A DNA stretch of 58,438 nucleotides from Bacteroidales bacterium (GCA_024400195.1 JAKSNC010000010.1:1-58438); one strand, 5' to 3'; numbered from the stretch's first letter, positions 7,905-18,343 are shown. The notes: generated by a model not told the origin, from the sequence alone. A program made the numbers and translations.

Positions 7905-9296
7905 ATGAAGTACGATGTTATTGTCATAGGCAGCGGTCCCGGAGGATACGTAGCTGCCATCAGGGCTTCTCAATTAGGGAAGAAAGTAGCAGTTGTTGAA
8001 AAAGCCGAGATCGGAGGAATATGCCTCAACTGGGGCTGTATCCCGACTAAGGCCCTTCTGAAGAGTGCGGCTGTATATACGTATATGAAGCATGCCGAAA
8101 ACTACGGTATCACGGTCGAAGGAACCGTCAAACCTGATATGGAGGCAGTGGTGAAACGCAGCAGAGGCGTGGCAGAGACGATGAGCAAGGGCGTTCAATA
8201 TCTTCTCAACAAATATAAAGTCGATGTGATAGCCGGATTCGGTTCGCTTACAGCTGATAAGAAAGTTAAAGTTGTTGATGCTCAAGGTGTTGAGACGGAA
8301 TATGAAGCAGAACGCATTGTTCTTGCAACGGGTTCGCGCGTGAGACAGCTTCCGAGTCTGCCTATCGACGGCAAGAAAATCATAGGTTATCGTCAGGCAC
8401 TCGTCCTCGACAAACTGCCGGAGAACATGGTCGTTGTCGGCTCTGGCGCGATAGGTTCCGAATTTGCCTTCTTCTTTGCTTCGATGGGTGTCAACGTGAC
8501 TCTTATCGAGTTCCTTCCCAATATTCTTCCTGTTGAAGATGAAGATGTATCGAAACAGATTGAACGTTGTTTCAGAAAACTGAAGATGACCGTCATGACG
8601 GAGGCTTCAGTGACGAATGTCGATACAACGGGTGAAAAATGTATCTGCACTGTCAGCACGAAGAAAGGCGAGAAGACTATCGAGGCCGACATCGTCCTTT
8701 CCGCCGTCGGCGTTCAGACCAACCTCGACAATCTCGGACTTGAGACGTTGGGTATCAAGAACGAGAGAGGCAAAATCGAAGTCAACGAATGGTATGAGAC
8801 CAATGTTCCGGGCATTTACGCTATCGGTGACATTGTTCATGGTCCAGCTCTTGCCCACAAAGCATCGCACGAAGCCCTTATTTGTGTCGAGAAGTTCTGC
8901 GGAGGCAATCCAAAACCATTAAATTACAATAATATTCCCGGTTGCACATATATCACTCCCGAAGTGGCGTCCGTTGGTCTAAGCGAGGCCAAGGCAGTTG
9001 CTGCGGGCTACGAGGTAAAAGTTGGCAAGTTCCCGTTCACGGCATCGGGCAAGGCCACGGCATCAGGCAACAAAGACGGCTTCATCAAGGTCGTTTTCAA
9101 TGCGGCAGACGGCAAATGGCTCGGAGCTCATCTCGTTGGCGACAACGTGACGGAGATGGTCGCCACGGCAGTCCTCGCCCGCGAACTCGGCGCCACCGGA
9201 CGCGAGATAATAGAAAACATCTTCCCGCACCCGACAATGTCGGAAGCCATTATGGAAGCCGCAGCAGCAGCATACGGCGAAGTCGTTCATCTTTAG
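7905..9296 (+). CDS. lpdA: Dihydrolipoyl dehydrogenase
   Basis: This 463-residue flavoprotein reoxidises dihydrolipoamide of 2-oxoacid dehydrogenases or the glycine cleavage system with NAD+. Seen directly: the N-terminal FAD motif GSGPGGYVAAIRA, the redox disulfide in GGICLNWGCIPTK (Cys40, Cys45), an NAD-binding motif VVGSGAIGSEFAFFF near residue 180, AIGDIVHGPALAHKA, and the C-terminal catalytic HPTMSEAIMEAA. It is full length. No E1, E2 or lipoyl-carrier gene lies beside it, so the complex it serves is encoded elsewhere. glyA is also in the window but 18 kb away. Confidence 0.95.
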   Translation: MKYDVIVIGSGPGGYVAAIRASQLGKKVAVVEKAEIGGICLNWGCIPTKALLKSAAVYTYMKHAENYGITVEGTVKPDMEAVVKRSRGVAETMSKGVQYLLNKYKVDVIAGFGSLTADKKVKVVDAQGVETEYEAERIVLATGSRVRQLPSLPIDGKKIIGYRQALVLDKLPENMVVVGSGAIGSEFAFFFASMGVNVTLIEFLPNILPVEDEDVSKQIERCFRKLKMTVMTEASVTNVDTTGEKCICTVSTKKGEKTIEADIVLSAVGVQTNLDNLGLETLGIKNERGKIEVNEWYETNVPGIYAIGDIVHGPALAHKASHEALICVEKFCGGNPKPLNYNNIPGCTYITPEVASVGLSEAKAVAAGYEVKVGKFPFTASGKATASGNKDGFIKVVFNAADGKWLGAHLVGDNVTEMVATAVLARELGATGREIIENIFPHPTMSEAIMEAAAAAYGEVVHL

Positions 9297-9325
9297 TGAG
9301 TAAATCAATCTGTAAAAGAAAAAAT

Positions 9326-9868
9326 ATGCAGATAATAGAGACTCCGATAAAGGATCTGTTAGTCATCCAACCTGATGTCTTCAAGGACGACCGCGGATAT
9401 TTTTTCGAATGTTATAACGAGGAGAGATTCCGCAAGGAAGGCCTCACGATGCGTTTTGTTCAGGATAACGAGTCGAAATCGGCCAAAGGCGTGCTGCGCG
9501 GTCTTCATTTTCAGAGACCGCCGTTCGCCCAAGGCAAACTCGTGCGTGTAGTCAAAGGCGCCGTGATGGATGTCGCCGTTGACTTACGCAGCGGTTCGCC
9601 GACTTACGGGAAATGGCATTCCGTCGTTCTCACAGAGGAAAATAAGACGATGTTTTGGATTCCGGAAGGCTTCGCACACGGTTTTGTGACGCTTCAGGAC
9701 GATACCGTTTTCAACTATAAGTGTACAAACGTCTATAACAAAGCTTCCGAAGGCAGCATCCGTTGGGACGACCCCGACATCAACGTTGACTGGAACATTG
9801 ATAATCCCATTCTTTCCGAGAAAGACAAAATATCGCCCTTCATGAAGGATTTTGTCACCCCGTTTTAA
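9326..9868 (+). CDS. rfbC: dTDP-4-dehydrorhamnose 3,5-epimerase
   Basis: RfbC epimerises dTDP-4-keto-6-deoxyglucose on the way to dTDP-L-rhamnose for surface polysaccharide. The 180-residue protein has DDRGYFFECYNEE, the catalytic LRGLHFQ (His61) with QGKLVRV (Lys71), and FWIPEGFAHGF. The frame is open upstream to 8942, but that part is antisense-like overlap with lpdA. The start at 9326, 29 bases after the lpdA stop, gives the normal family length. rfbA, rfbB and rfbD are not in the window. Confidence 0.93.
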   Translation: MQIIETPIKDLLVIQPDVFKDDRGYFFECYNEERFRKEGLTMRFVQDNESKSAKGVLRGLHFQRPPFAQGKLVRVVKGAVMDVAVDLRSGSPTYGKWHSVVLTEENKTMFWIPEGFAHGFVTLQDDTVFNYKCTNVYNKASEGSIRWDDPDINVDWNIDNPILSEKDKISPFMKDFVTPF

Positions 9869-9879
9869 AGATCTAAATA

Positions 9880-10929
9880 ATGCAGAAGCCGCGGACGATA
9901 TTATATTTGGCGATTTTAGCAGTCTTAGTGTCTTTAGTCGGTTTGGGCGTCAGCTACCGCGCACTCGTCGTCTCCGAAACGCGCTTAGATTCAGTAGAAA
10001 GGAGAATCTTATCGCATAACGAGGACGTGAAGTTTGAAGGAGAATATATCGATTTCGCCGGCGACACCGTTCCTTTGAATATGTTTGAGATCCGCGAGCG
10101 CTTTGAGCGCGAACTCCTCTCAAACGCCTACTTTCACAGTAGCACAATGATTCTCATAAAAAGGGCGACGCGCTGGTTCCCCGTCATCGAGCCGATACTC
10201 GCGAAAAACGGCATCCCCGACGATTTTAAATATCTGTGCGTCATCGAAAGCAGCCTCACAAACGCCGTCTCTCCCGCCGGCGCGACAGGCTTCTGGCAGT
10301 TTATGGAAAAGACCGGAAAACATTACGGCCTCACAATAAACAAAGAGGTCGATATGCGCTATAACGTAGAGCTCGAAACGGAGGCGGCATGCAAATACTT
10401 CAAGGAGTCGTATGAGAAATTCCACAACTGGACACTCGTGGCGGCCTCCTTCAACGCCGGAATGAAAGGTATCGAAAGGTTTATGAAGGCTCAAAAAGCT
10501 AATAACTACTACGACCTCCTCATGAGCAACGAGACTGAACGCTACATCTTCAGAATCCTTGCCGTGAAGACGATTTTCCGCAATCCCGAGAGATACGGGC
10601 TTTTCGTGAGCAAGACTTACAAACCATTCAAATACACTACCGTCATCGTCGATTATGATGTTGACGACTGGGCCGACTTCGCCATCAGCCACGGCATAAC
10701 GTACAAACTGCTGAAAGTCTTCAACCCATGGCTAAGAAAATCTTATCTGAAAGTGAAGAAGGGAACTCAGTATGAAGTCAAAATACCGATCAAGCCTTTC
10801 GACCTTACTTACGAAGACTGCAGGCAGATGCACGGAATGGACTTCGACACGCTTATATTTTGCGACAGCATTCAGGATTACGACAGCCTGATGGTGGATG
10901 AAGAACCCGATATGGTTGTTAATCAGTAA
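9880..10929 (+). CDS. Membrane-anchored lytic transglycosylase (SLT domain)
   Basis: The 349-residue protein has an N-terminal membrane segment (about 8-30). An SLT-type lysozyme-like domain follows, with catalytic Glu123 in [23 protein letters not shown] and a downstream [18 protein letters not shown]. It would cleave peptidoglycan glycan strands in the periplasm, in the manner of MltD. The C-terminal region (about 255-320) resembles a single divergent LysM module but is not convincing. It starts 11 bases after rfbC and ends 5 bases before uvrA, so the three may be co-transcribed. Confidence 0.85.
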   Translation: MQKPRTILYLAILAVLVSLVGLGVSYRALVVSETRLDSVERRILSHNEDVKFEGEYIDFAGDTVPLNMFEIRERFERELLSNAYFHSSTMILIKRATRWFPVIEPILAKNGIPDDFKYLCVIESSLTNAVSPAGATGFWQFMEKTGKHYGLTINKEVDMRYNVELETEAACKYFKESYEKFHNWTLVAASFNAGMKGIERFMKAQKANNYYDLLMSNETERYIFRILAVKTIFRNPERYGLFVSKTYKPFKYTTVIVDYDVDDWADFAISHGITYKLLKVFNPWLRKSYLKVKKGTQYEVKIPIKPFDLTYEDCRQMHGMDFDTLIFCDSIQDYDSLMVDEEPDMVVNQ

Positions 10930-10934
10930 ATGAC

Positions 10935-13766
10935 ATGAAATCAGGCGTTTCAGAAGAAGATTTCCTCGAAATATATGGTGCGCGGGAGAATAATCTCAAA
11001 AACATCGATTTGAAGATACCGCGCGACAAGTTCGTAGTCGTTACCGGACTCAGCGGCAGCGGCAAGTCGTCTCTCGCTTTCGACACGATTTATGCCGAAG
11101 GACAACGCCGCTATATGGAGTCGTTTTCGGCCTACTCGCGCCAGTTCATCGGCAGCATGGAACGCCCCGATGTTGACGAGATTCGCGGCCTCAGCCCGGT
11201 AATATCCATCGAACAGAAATCGGTGAACAAAAACCCGCGCTCAACAGTCGGAACGATAACGGAGATTTACGACTTCATGCGTCTTCTGTTTGCACGCGTG
11301 GCGGAACCGTATTCATACGTCACCGGCGAGAAAATGGTACGCTATTCCGAAGAACAGATAACGAAGATGATTTTTGAGTCGTATAATGATAAGAAAATCA
11401 ATATATTGGCTCCTGTTGTCAGAGGCAGAAAAGGACATTATCGCGAACTTTTGGAACAGATAAGGCAGCACGGCTTTATCAAGATTCGCATCGACGGTAA
11501 TATTCAGGATCTCGTCTTCGGATTGATGCTCGACAGATATAAAACGCACGACATAGAAATCGTCATCGACAGACTCTTGGTCGGGAAAGACACGGCGCGC
11601 ATAGCCAAATCCGTTGAGACGGCGTTTCAGAAAGGCAAGGGAATGCTTATGGTTCTCGAAGAAGGCAGCAACGAACCTCGCTATTTCAGCCGTATGTTCA
11701 TGTGTCCGACGAGCGGAATTTCCTATCAGGACCCCGAACCTAACACATTCTCTTTCAATTCTCCATACGGAGCCTGCCCGCATTGCGGAGGCCTCGGCGA
11801 AGTCACCGTCATCGATATGAAGAAAATCATTCCCGATGACGGCATTTCATTGAAAAAAGGCGGCCTCGTGCCACTCGGATCTTATCAAAACTCATGGATT
11901 TTCAATCAAATAGAAGCCATCGGTGCGCGTTACGGCTTCACCTTAGACACGCCCATCCGCGACATTCCGGAGGAGGCACTTAATATTATCCTCAACGGAA
12001 GTTCCGAGAGGTTTTCTGTCACGAAAGAGCATTATGGCTCATCTTCAACATTCACAATGACTTTCGAAGGAATCATCAATTTCATCAAAAGTCAGGACAA
12101 CGACGACGCTTCGGCATCGATACATAAATGGGCTTCGAGTTTCATGGACAACGCCGTCTGTCCGGAATGTCACGGCACGCGATTGAAGAAAGAGTCGTTG
12201 TTTTTCAAACTCAACGGAAAAAACATCTCCGAACTCGCCGAGATGGATGTCAGGACTCTTGCAGAATGGTTCGACGACCTTCCCAATCATCTGAGCGAAA
12301 GGCAGAACATCATAGCGGCTGAAATCATGCCGGAGATACGCAAGCGCATCTCCTTCCTTCTCGACGTCGGCATCGACTATCTCAGCATGAACAGACCTTC
12401 GCGTTCGCTTTCGGGTGGCGAGGCGCAGCGTATCAGACTCGCGACGCAGATCGGTTCGCGTCTGACGGGCGTTCTATATATCCTTGATGAGCCGAGTATC
12501 GGACTGCATCAACGCGATAACGTGAGGCTGATAAACTCGTTGAAGGAACTTCGCGACATCGGCAACTCAGTCATCGTCGTCGAACACGACAAAGAGACGA
12601 TGCTCGCCGCCGACCATATCGTCGATATCGGGCCGGGAGCCGGCGCAAACGGAGGCGAGATAATATTTCAGGGCTCGCCCAAAGATGCTTTGAAAGGCGA
12701 CAGCACGACATGCCAATATCTTTCCGGAAAGAAAAAGATTGATGTACCTTCAGTCCGCCGCAAGGCGAGAAACGGCGAATATCTGTTCTTGAAAAATGCC
12801 ACCGGACATAACCTCAAAGGCGTGAATCTGAGGCTGCCGCTCGGCGTGATGATATGCGTCACGGGCGTCTCCGGTTCGGGCAAATCGACCTTGGTTAACG
12901 AGACTCTTTTCCCGATACTGAATCAGAAATTTTACCACGCGCTGAAGAAACCGCTGCCTTACGAGAGCATCGAAGGACTTAAAAATATCGACAAAGTCAT
13001 AGAGATTGACCAGACTCCAATAGGACGCACGCCGCGTTCCAATCCCGCCACATATACCAAGGTTTTTGACGATATACGCAAGCTCTTCGGCGAGTTGCCT
13101 GAAGCCAAGATACGCGGTTATAAGTCGGGGCGTTTTTCCTTCAATGTCAAAGGCGGACGCTGTGAGACCTGTGGCGGCGCGGGTGTGAAGGTGATAGAGA
13201 TGAACTTCCTGCCGGATGTCAGCGTCGTCTGCCCTGATTGTCAGGGACAACGCTACAACAGGGAGACTTTGGAAGTCCGTTTCAAGGGAAAATCAATAAA
13301 CGACATTTTGAATTTAACTATTGACGAAGCCGTTGTATTCTTTGAGAATTTTCCGGGTATTATTCAGAAAATTAAGACTTTACAAGATGTCGGACTTGGT
13401 TATGTTACATTAGGGCAGCCTTCAACGACACTTTCAGGCGGAGAAGCGCAGCGCGTCAAACTTGCCGCCGAACTTGCCCGCCGCGACACCGGAAACACGT
13501 TTTACATCCTCGACGAACCGACGACAGGTCTGCATTTCGACGACATAAAGGTGCTGATGGACGTGCTTAACCGACTCGTTGACAAGGGAAACACCGTGCT
13601 TATCATTGAGCATAACATGGACGTCATCAAGATGGCCGACTGGATTATCGATATGGGGCCCGAAGGTGGCAACCGCGGCGGAAACATCGTCTGCGAAGGA
13701 ACACCGGAAGATGTTGTAAGACATGGACTTGGCTATACGGCGCAATTTCTGAAAGATGAGATTTAA
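10935..13766 (+). CDS. uvrA: UvrABC excinuclease subunit A
   Basis: UvrA recognises bulky DNA lesions in nucleotide excision repair. The 943-residue protein has two ABC ATPase units: Walker [10 protein letters not shown] near residue 38 and GVSGSGKST near residue 645, each paired with LSGGEAQR. It also has the UvrA zinc modules [13 protein letters not shown] and CETCGGAG ... CPDCQGQR. In the first zinc finger only three cysteines are seen, because CPTSGISY has Ser where CxxC is usual, before ACPHCGGLG. The overall length is normal. UvrB and UvrC genes are not in the window. Confidence 0.97.
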   Translation: MKSGVSEEDFLEIYGARENNLKNIDLKIPRDKFVVVTGLSGSGKSSLAFDTIYAEGQRRYMESFSAYSRQFIGSMERPDVDEIRGLSPVISIEQKSVNKNPRSTVGTITEIYDFMRLLFARVAEPYSYVTGEKMVRYSEEQITKMIFESYNDKKINILAPVVRGRKGHYRELLEQIRQHGFIKIRIDGNIQDLVFGLMLDRYKTHDIEIVIDRLLVGKDTARIAKSVETAFQKGKGMLMVLEEGSNEPRYFSRMFMCPTSGISYQDPEPNTFSFNSPYGACPHCGGLGEVTVIDMKKIIPDDGISLKKGGLVPLGSYQNSWIFNQIEAIGARYGFTLDTPIRDIPEEALNIILNGSSERFSVTKEHYGSSSTFTMTFEGIINFIKSQDNDDASASIHKWASSFMDNAVCPECHGTRLKKESLFFKLNGKNISELAEMDVRTLAEWFDDLPNHLSERQNIIAAEIMPEIRKRISFLLDVGIDYLSMNRPSRSLSGGEAQRIRLATQIGSRLTGVLYILDEPSIGLHQRDNVRLINSLKELRDIGNSVIVVEHDKETMLAADHIVDIGPGAGANGGEIIFQGSPKDALKGDSTTCQYLSGKKKIDVPSVRRKARNGEYLFLKNATGHNLKGVNLRLPLGVMICVTGVSGSGKSTLVNETLFPILNQKFYHALKKPLPYESIEGLKNIDKVIEIDQTPIGRTPRSNPATYTKVFDDIRKLFGELPEAKIRGYKSGRFSFNVKGGRCETCGGAGVKVIEMNFLPDVSVVCPDCQGQRYNRETLEVRFKGKSINDILNLTIDEAVVFFENFPGIIQKIKTLQDVGLGYVTLGQPSTTLSGGEAQRVKLAAELARRDTGNTFYILDEPTTGLHFDDIKVLMDVLNRLVDKGNTVLIIEHNMDVIKMADWIIDMGPEGGNRGGNIVCEGTPEDVVRHGLGYTAQFLKDEI

Positions 13767-13852
13767 GGACTAAGGATAAAAAATGAATTTATAGAAGTCA
13801 CCTTTAGCCTTTTTTCATAACTTAGCATCATTAATCAAAAATTTTAACCTAT

Positions 13853-14320
13853 ATGAAAAATCAATCCAAAACAATGGTTTTACTTTATTTGGCGCAGATA
13901 TTTCTTGTGACCTTCAGTGCCGTCGTTTTCGTCGAATCGATAATCAATCAATCATTTAAAGAGACTTTTTGTTTAAGCAACAACGCGTTTTCTCTTTCTA
14001 CGACAACTGCGGTGATGAATGTTTTGATACAACTTTTCTCATATCGGCATCGTAATAACAATTCGGCATCAGGCAAAAGCTTTTGGCAGTCGTTTGAGTC
14101 TTTTTTCGACAATATCGTCGTCGCAAAAAAATTGTCGATTCTGCACATCATGACCATATTCGTCAATGTGTTGTTCCTCATCGTCCTTTTCCTGATGTTG
14201 CAGCATTCTGATGTCGTTCTAAACTGCTCTTTCAGAAACATCTTTGTCGTTTTGGGAACCATCCTCGTGTGTTCGATATTGATTTACATCGTTTTTTTGG
14301 TAAGAAGGCACCGTTGCTAA
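13853..14320 (+). CDS. Hypothetical four-helix membrane protein
   Basis: The 155-residue protein has about four hydrophobic segments (near residues 8-28, 45-62, 96-118 and 128-149). A polar linker (YRHRNNNSASGKSFWQS) follows the second segment, and the tail is basic (VRRHRC). I recognise no family. It stands alone between uvrA (86 bases upstream) and the ATPase gene, and no -7 box is obvious. The hydrophobicity profile and ATG context make it likely real, but its role is unknown. Confidence 0.55.
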   Translation: MKNQSKTMVLLYLAQIFLVTFSAVVFVESIINQSFKETFCLSNNAFSLSTTTAVMNVLIQLFSYRHRNNNSASGKSFWQSFESFFDNIVVAKKLSILHIMTIFVNVLFLIVLFLMLQHSDVVLNCSFRNIFVVLGTILVCSILIYIVFLVRRHRC

Positions 14321-14348
14321 ATCTGTCGAAGGCACCAATACGAAGAAA

Positions 14349-14404
14349 CAATAATGACGAATTTTATCTATTTTAGCAAAATTCGTCATTATTGTGTATA
14401 TTTG
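14349..14404 (+). promoter_or_regulatory. 17-bp palindrome overlapping promoter of AAA ATPase
   Basis: Bases 14349-14365 and 14378-14394 form a perfect 17-bp inverted repeat around a 12-base spacer. The -7 box TATATTTG follows at 14397-14404, 3 bases after the right arm, and the start codon is at 14424. The palindrome therefore occupies the -33 region. It could be an operator for a dimeric regulator or a cruciform or hairpin. It also lies 28 bases after the preceding gene but lacks a T-run, so a terminator is less likely. Confidence 0.6.
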
Positions 14405-14423
14405 TAATCTGAAATGCGATTAT

Positions 14424-15626
14424 ATGATAAGAAGAAATACATATTTAGAGCAATTGACAGCACTTCGAGACCAAAGGCTGATAAAAGTGGTTACAGGAAT
14501 CCGTCGTTGTGGCAAATCAACATTGTTTGAATTGTTTAGGGATGTTTTAAAGTCGAACGGTGTCGCAGATGATAATATTCATTCATATAATTTCGAAGAA
14601 CGTGAAAATCAAGAGTTTGAATCATGGACAAAACTATATGATTCTATAGTTTCAAAATGTTCCGAAAACATCAATTATGTATTTCTTGACGAAGTTCAGC
14701 TTGTTCCTCAGTTCGAAAAGCTTGTCGACGCTTTGTTTGTGAAAAAGAATATCGACCTATACATAACGGGGTCAAATGCCTACCTTTTGTCAAGTGAATT
14801 GGCAACATTGCTTTCGGGCAGATATATTGCAATAAATCTTCACCCTTATTCTTTTGCAGAATATGTGTCGGCATTCCCTACAGAAACAAGAACCGATAAA
14901 CTGTTTCATCAGTATATAAATGGATCATGCTTTCCCGAAGCTGTGAATATTCTGCAAGCATCGCCCGATATGGTGAATCCCTATTTGCGCTCATTGTACG
15001 ATACAATTGTGGTAAAAGATATTGTGAAACGATGGAAACTCCGTAAGTTTGATAGTTTGCAACGTATTATCGATTTTGTATTTGACAGCGTTGGAAGCGT
15101 GGTTTCACCAAATAATATTGCCGACTGTCTGCAGAAGAATACGAATGGAGTATCTCACAACACAGTACAAAAACTATTGACATACTTGACAGAATCGTAT
15201 TTAGTCTATCCTGTGCGTCTGTATAATATAAAAGGAAAGCGTTTGTTAGCCGCAAATTACAAGTATTATGTAGTTGATTTGGGATTTAGAAATATCCTTA
15301 ACATAAATAACATCAACACCGATTTGGGGCATAAATTGGAGAACGTAGTTTATTTTGAATTACTGCGCCGTGGAGGTGAAGTGTTTGCTGGCCGTTCGGA
15401 TAAAGGTGAAGTAGATTTTGTGGTTAAAAAATATGATGGACGAATGGAATATTATCAGGTCGCATATCGTGTTGATGACGAAAAAACATTAAATCGTGAA
15501 ATTTCGTCATTAAAGTGTATCCGTGATGCTAATCCCAAATATCTGCTATCATTGGATTTTGATGAGAGTGTTGTAGATGGTGTTCAGAAAATCAATGTGA
15601 TAGACTGGTTGTTACAAACAAAATAA
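14424..15626 (+). CDS. AAA_14/DUF4143 family ATPase
   Basis: The 400-residue protein has a P-loop (VVTGIRRCGKSTLFEL, near residue 20), a Walker B strand YVFLDEVQLV, a sensor segment YITGSNAYLLSSELATLLSGR, and a C-terminal DUF4143 region. That region ends in a PD-(D/E)XK-like core (GEVDFVVKK ... EYYQVAYR). Bacteroidota carry many such ATPases of unknown function, possibly acting on nucleic acids. The ATG at 14424 follows the promoter; an upstream in-frame ATG at 14394 lies within the operator. The base composition looks more AT-rich than its neighbours, which hints at acquisition. It appears monocistronic. Confidence 0.85.
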   Translation: MIRRNTYLEQLTALRDQRLIKVVTGIRRCGKSTLFELFRDVLKSNGVADDNIHSYNFEERENQEFESWTKLYDSIVSKCSENINYVFLDEVQLVPQFEKLVDALFVKKNIDLYITGSNAYLLSSELATLLSGRYIAINLHPYSFAEYVSAFPTETRTDKLFHQYINGSCFPEAVNILQASPDMVNPYLRSLYDTIVVKDIVKRWKLRKFDSLQRIIDFVFDSVGSVVSPNNIADCLQKNTNGVSHNTVQKLLTYLTESYLVYPVRLYNIKGKRLLAANYKYYVVDLGFRNILNINNINTDLGHKLENVVYFELLRRGGEVFAGRSDKGEVDFVVKKYDGRMEYYQVAYRVDDEKTLNREISSLKCIRDANPKYLLSLDFDESVVDGVQKINVIDWLLQTK

Positions 15627-15719
15627 AAGTGTTGGTATGGTAGTTTAGGTAACTTCTAAAAATTGCTTTGCAATAAAATGAAATATCAGGATAGTGATTC
15701 CATCTGATGAAATAATCAC

Positions 15720-15727
15720 TACCTTTG
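15720..15727 (+). promoter_or_regulatory. -7 box immediately before ldcA
   Basis: TACCTTTG ends 4 bases before the ATG at 15732, so transcription would start at or next to the A of the start codon. That predicts a leaderless mRNA, if the box is real. Confidence 0.4.
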
Positions 15728-15731
15728 TGCT

Positions 15732-16625
15732 ATGAACAATCCTGAATTTCTTGGAAATGGCGATAAGGTCGCGATAGTGGCTCCGGCCCGCAAAATCAGC
15801 CGCGACGAAATTGATGCTGCTGTCTGTTGGCTTCAGAAAACAGGCTTCACACCCGTCTTCGACGACAGCCTCTTCGAATCTGATAATCAATTCGCTGGAA
15901 ATGACAGACATCGTGCCCGGCTTATAAACAACTACCTCCGAGATGACGAAATCAAGGCCCTTTGGTGCGCCCGCGGCGGCTACGGCTCCGTCAGAATAAT
16001 CGACGATTTTGATGTCGCCGCCTTCCTCGAAAAACCGAAGTGGATTGTCGGATACAGCGATGTCACCGTCTTTCACGGAAAAATACAATCACTTGGTTTT
16101 CAAAGCATTCACGGTACAATGCCAATCAACGTCAAAAACTGCGACATAAAATCTTTGAACTCGCTATACGATGCCCTGACTGGAAAAAAACTCTCTTATA
16201 CCATCCCGTCTTCAACGATGAATATCCCCGGAAAAGCCGAAGGCGAACTCGTCGGCGGCAACCTCTCCGTCCTCTACAGCATGCTCGCTTCCGACTCATT
16301 TCCAAATACTAACGGCAAAATATTGTTCATCGAAGACCTTGACGAATATCTATATCATATCGACCGAATGATGATGGCTCTGCAACGCGCCGGCGCACTC
16401 GACAATATTGTCGGACTCGTGGTCGGAGGACTTACCGATATGCACGATAACGCCGTCCCTTTCGGAAAAACAGCCGAGGAAATCGTCTTGGAACACGTGC
16501 AACATCGCGGCTATCCGGTCTGTTTCGGCTTCCCCGCCGGACATCAAAACCTGAACTGCGCACTCCGCCTCGGTTCCAATATCACTTTATCGGTGGCATC
16601 TTCTGTCACACTTCAATTTCAATAA
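15732..16625 (+). CDS. LD-carboxypeptidase (peptidase S66)
   Basis: The enzyme removes the terminal D-Ala from murein tetrapeptides during cell-wall recycling. The 297-residue protein shows VAIVAPARKIS near the N-terminus, WCARGGYGSVRIID, the nucleophile serine in WIVGYSDVT, GELVGGNLSVL, the conserved glutamate region LFIEDLDEYLYHIDRM, and the histidine in CFGFPAGHQNLNCAL. This order is that of LdcA. No signal peptide is present, in line with a cytoplasmic recycling enzyme. It is followed 3 bases later by rnhA. Confidence 0.92.
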   Translation: MNNPEFLGNGDKVAIVAPARKISRDEIDAAVCWLQKTGFTPVFDDSLFESDNQFAGNDRHRARLINNYLRDDEIKALWCARGGYGSVRIIDDFDVAAFLEKPKWIVGYSDVTVFHGKIQSLGFQSIHGTMPINVKNCDIKSLNSLYDALTGKKLSYTIPSSTMNIPGKAEGELVGGNLSVLYSMLASDSFPNTNGKILFIEDLDEYLYHIDRMMMALQRAGALDNIVGLVVGGLTDMHDNAVPFGKTAEEIVLEHVQHRGYPVCFGFPAGHQNLNCALRLGSNITLSVASSVTLQFQ

Positions 16626-16628
16626 ATT

Positions 16629-17246
16629 ATGCCGAAAAAATTCTACGTCGTCTGGAAAGGACGCAAAACTGGCATCTTCGACAACTGGGACGAGTGTAAA
16701 TCACAAGTCGATGGCTTTCCGGAAGCACGATACAAGAGTTTTCCCACAATGGCTGCCGCCGAAGCCGCTTTTAACGGTGATTTTCAAGGTTTTGAAACAA
16801 AGACAACATCTTTGCCAAACAAAAACGAAGATGCTCCCAAACCTATTGATAATGCCATCGCCGTTGATGCCGCATGCGCGGGAAATCCGGGAAAAATGGA
16901 ATATCGCGGCGTGTATGTGGCAACGGGAACAGAAGTGTTCAAAAGCCCGGTCTTTGAAAACGGCACAAACAACATCGGTGAGTTTCTCGCCATCGTCCAC
17001 TGCCTCGCATGGCAGAAAAAACACAACCTCAATATCCCCATTTATTCTGATTCGTTAAACGGACAAAAATGGGTTCGTGAAGGTGTCTGTAAAACCAAAC
17101 TCGCGCCTTCGAAACACAACGCCGACATCTTCAACTTAATACAACGCGCTGAAAACTGGTTGAGAAACAACGATTTCAGAGTACCTATCTACAAATGGCG
17201 CACCGAGATATGGGGCGAGATTCCAGCCGATTTCGGAAGAAAATAA
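16629..17246 (+). CDS. rnhA: Ribonuclease H with viroplasmin-like N-terminal domain
   Basis: RNase HI cuts RNA in RNA-DNA hybrids. Residues 1-48 form the RNA:DNA-hybrid-binding (viroplasmin) domain (KKFYVVWKGRKTGIFDNW ... FPTMAAAEAAF). Residues about 75-205 form the catalytic domain, with Asp in AIAVDAACAGNPG, Glu in NNIGEFLAIVH and Asp in IYSDSLNGQKWV. This bipartite form is common in Bacteroidota. It is probably co-transcribed with the carboxypeptidase gene (3-base gap). Confidence 0.93.
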   Translation: MPKKFYVVWKGRKTGIFDNWDECKSQVDGFPEARYKSFPTMAAAEAAFNGDFQGFETKTTSLPNKNEDAPKPIDNAIAVDAACAGNPGKMEYRGVYVATGTEVFKSPVFENGTNNIGEFLAIVHCLAWQKKHNLNIPIYSDSLNGQKWVREGVCKTKLAPSKHNADIFNLIQRAENWLRNNDFRVPIYKWRTEIWGEIPADFGRK

Positions 17247-17274
17247 AATGTGTTCTGTAAATATTTTTTTACAA

Positions 17275-18294
17275 TTATTCCGGCTCCACTTCCGTGATGA
17301 ATCCCCATTCAGGATAGTCGCGCTGAATCTGATTCATCGTCTTTACAGCGATATAATAACTCCTATCAACATTGATTTTCGATGACACAAGTCCGAGGCC
17401 GCCCTCTATGTTGGTATATTCGGGCGAATCTTGAATAACACTCTCCGAGCCGCTGATAATGGTGTAGTTGTACAGTTCCTCTCCAGCCGCCGACACGACA
17501 ATGGTGAAGTCCTTGTACCATCTCTGCACGCCAGCCGGCGAATTGTTCTTTATGTTGTCGTCGGCAAGCATAAGGCTGAAAAACGTTTCAGGCGTGTAAT
17601 ATATGTGCAGTTGTAAATTATCCATGTGCAGGCTTTCTGGCGTGCCGTTGCCGAAATACCACTTCATTGAATGGTCTGTCGTGTCGTTATCGCCCGGATT
17701 GAGTTGGCGGTAATTGAAATAACCCGTTATCTCATAATAAGGAGCCCACGGCTGTGACGGATTTTTGCGCGACCAGCGAATCTCTGAATTGTAACTGCCT
17801 AAAAATGAGATATTCTGTGCATACGGCCATGCTATACTTATATCCGAAACCAACTTTACTCTCGTCGTCACCTCATTTCCCGAACGATCACGAACATACA
17901 GGTCGTATTCGTCGCCAGCAATGAGTTTTTCATCGGTGAAATAGACGAGCTGCCTTCTGTCGCTGTAGAAAGGCGAAGTACTGTCCCAAGGTTTATAGAC
18001 CGATGTCGTATCAAAGGCGATGGAATCTTTCGTGTTTTTTTTGTTTATCAGGCGCACATAAAGTTTGTAGTCGTAGTTGTTGAGTTCGTAATCCTGCGTT
18101 CCGATGGTCGCGTCTCCGTTAAACGATTTCGTTATCTTCAAAAAATTGGTATCTGATTCGGGATTCAAAAATCCATAAACGATCATTGTCGGGTCGGCAT
18201 TGGTATAGATGTTGAAGTCTTTTTCTTTGTTGCAGGACGAAATAACGGCAAGGAGCATTACAAAGCACACCGTTGTCTTAATTATTCTATTCAT
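17275..18294 (-). CDS. DUF4249-like lipoprotein
   Basis: The 339-residue product has a lipoprotein signal peptide with the lipid-attached cysteine in [10 protein letters not shown] (about residue 21). The rest is beta-rich, including [22 protein letters not shown], a pattern typical of DUF4249 cell-surface lipoproteins. These often accompany TonB-dependent receptors, but none is adjacent here. It is divergent from panB and has its own -7 box at 18315-18322. The family call rests on the N-terminal pattern; the function is unknown. Confidence 0.7.
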   Translation of the reverse strand: MNRIIKTTVCFVMLLAVISSCNKEKDFNIYTNADPTMIVYGFLNPESDTNFLKITKSFNGDATIGTQDYELNNYDYKLYVRLINKKNTKDSIAFDTTSVYKPWDSTSPFYSDRRQLVYFTDEKLIAGDEYDLYVRDRSGNEVTTRVKLVSDISIAWPYAQNISFLGSYNSEIRWSRKNPSQPWAPYYEITGYFNYRQLNPGDNDTTDHSMKWYFGNGTPESLHMDNLQLHIYYTPETFFSLMLADDNIKNNSPAGVQRWYKDFTIVVSAAGEELYNYTIISGSESVIQDSPEYTNIEGGLGLVSSKINVDRSYYIAVKTMNQIQRDYPEWGFITEVEPE

Positions 18295-18310
18295 AATAAA
18301 TACATGATGA

Positions 18311-18343
18311 TTGGCAAAGTTACGAGTTTTTTCTCTAATTTTG
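18311..18343 (+). promoter_or_regulatory. Promoter of panB
   Basis: TTGG at 18311 and TAATTTTG at 18336-18343 are 25 bases apart start to start. They precede the chosen ATG at 18367. The region is shared with the divergent promoter of the DUF4249-like gene. Confidence 0.55.
18315..18322 (-). promoter_or_regulatory. -7 promoter box of DUF4249-like gene
   Basis: TAACTTTG on the minus strand, 21 bases upstream of the start codon at 18294. It overlaps the -33 side of the panB promoter, so the two may compete. Confidence 0.55.

Noticed and set aside
8942-9325. In-frame 5' extension of rfbC
   Set aside because: It overlaps the end of lpdA and has a basic, low-information sequence. The start at 9326 gives the exact family length.
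11700-11800. Loss of a UvrA zinc finger as a defect
   Set aside because: The Ser-for-Cys change in the first finger is, to my knowledge, seen in other Bacteroidota UvrA proteins, and the rest of the protein is intact.
15645-16088. A 147-codon minus-strand ORF opposite ldcA
   Set aside because: It lies opposite the well-conserved N-terminal half of the carboxypeptidase and has no recognisable motif.
17256-17273. Terminator between rnhA and the DUF4249-like gene
   Set aside because: TGTAAA/TTTACA gives only a weak AT stem. It may help end transcription, but I would not call it.
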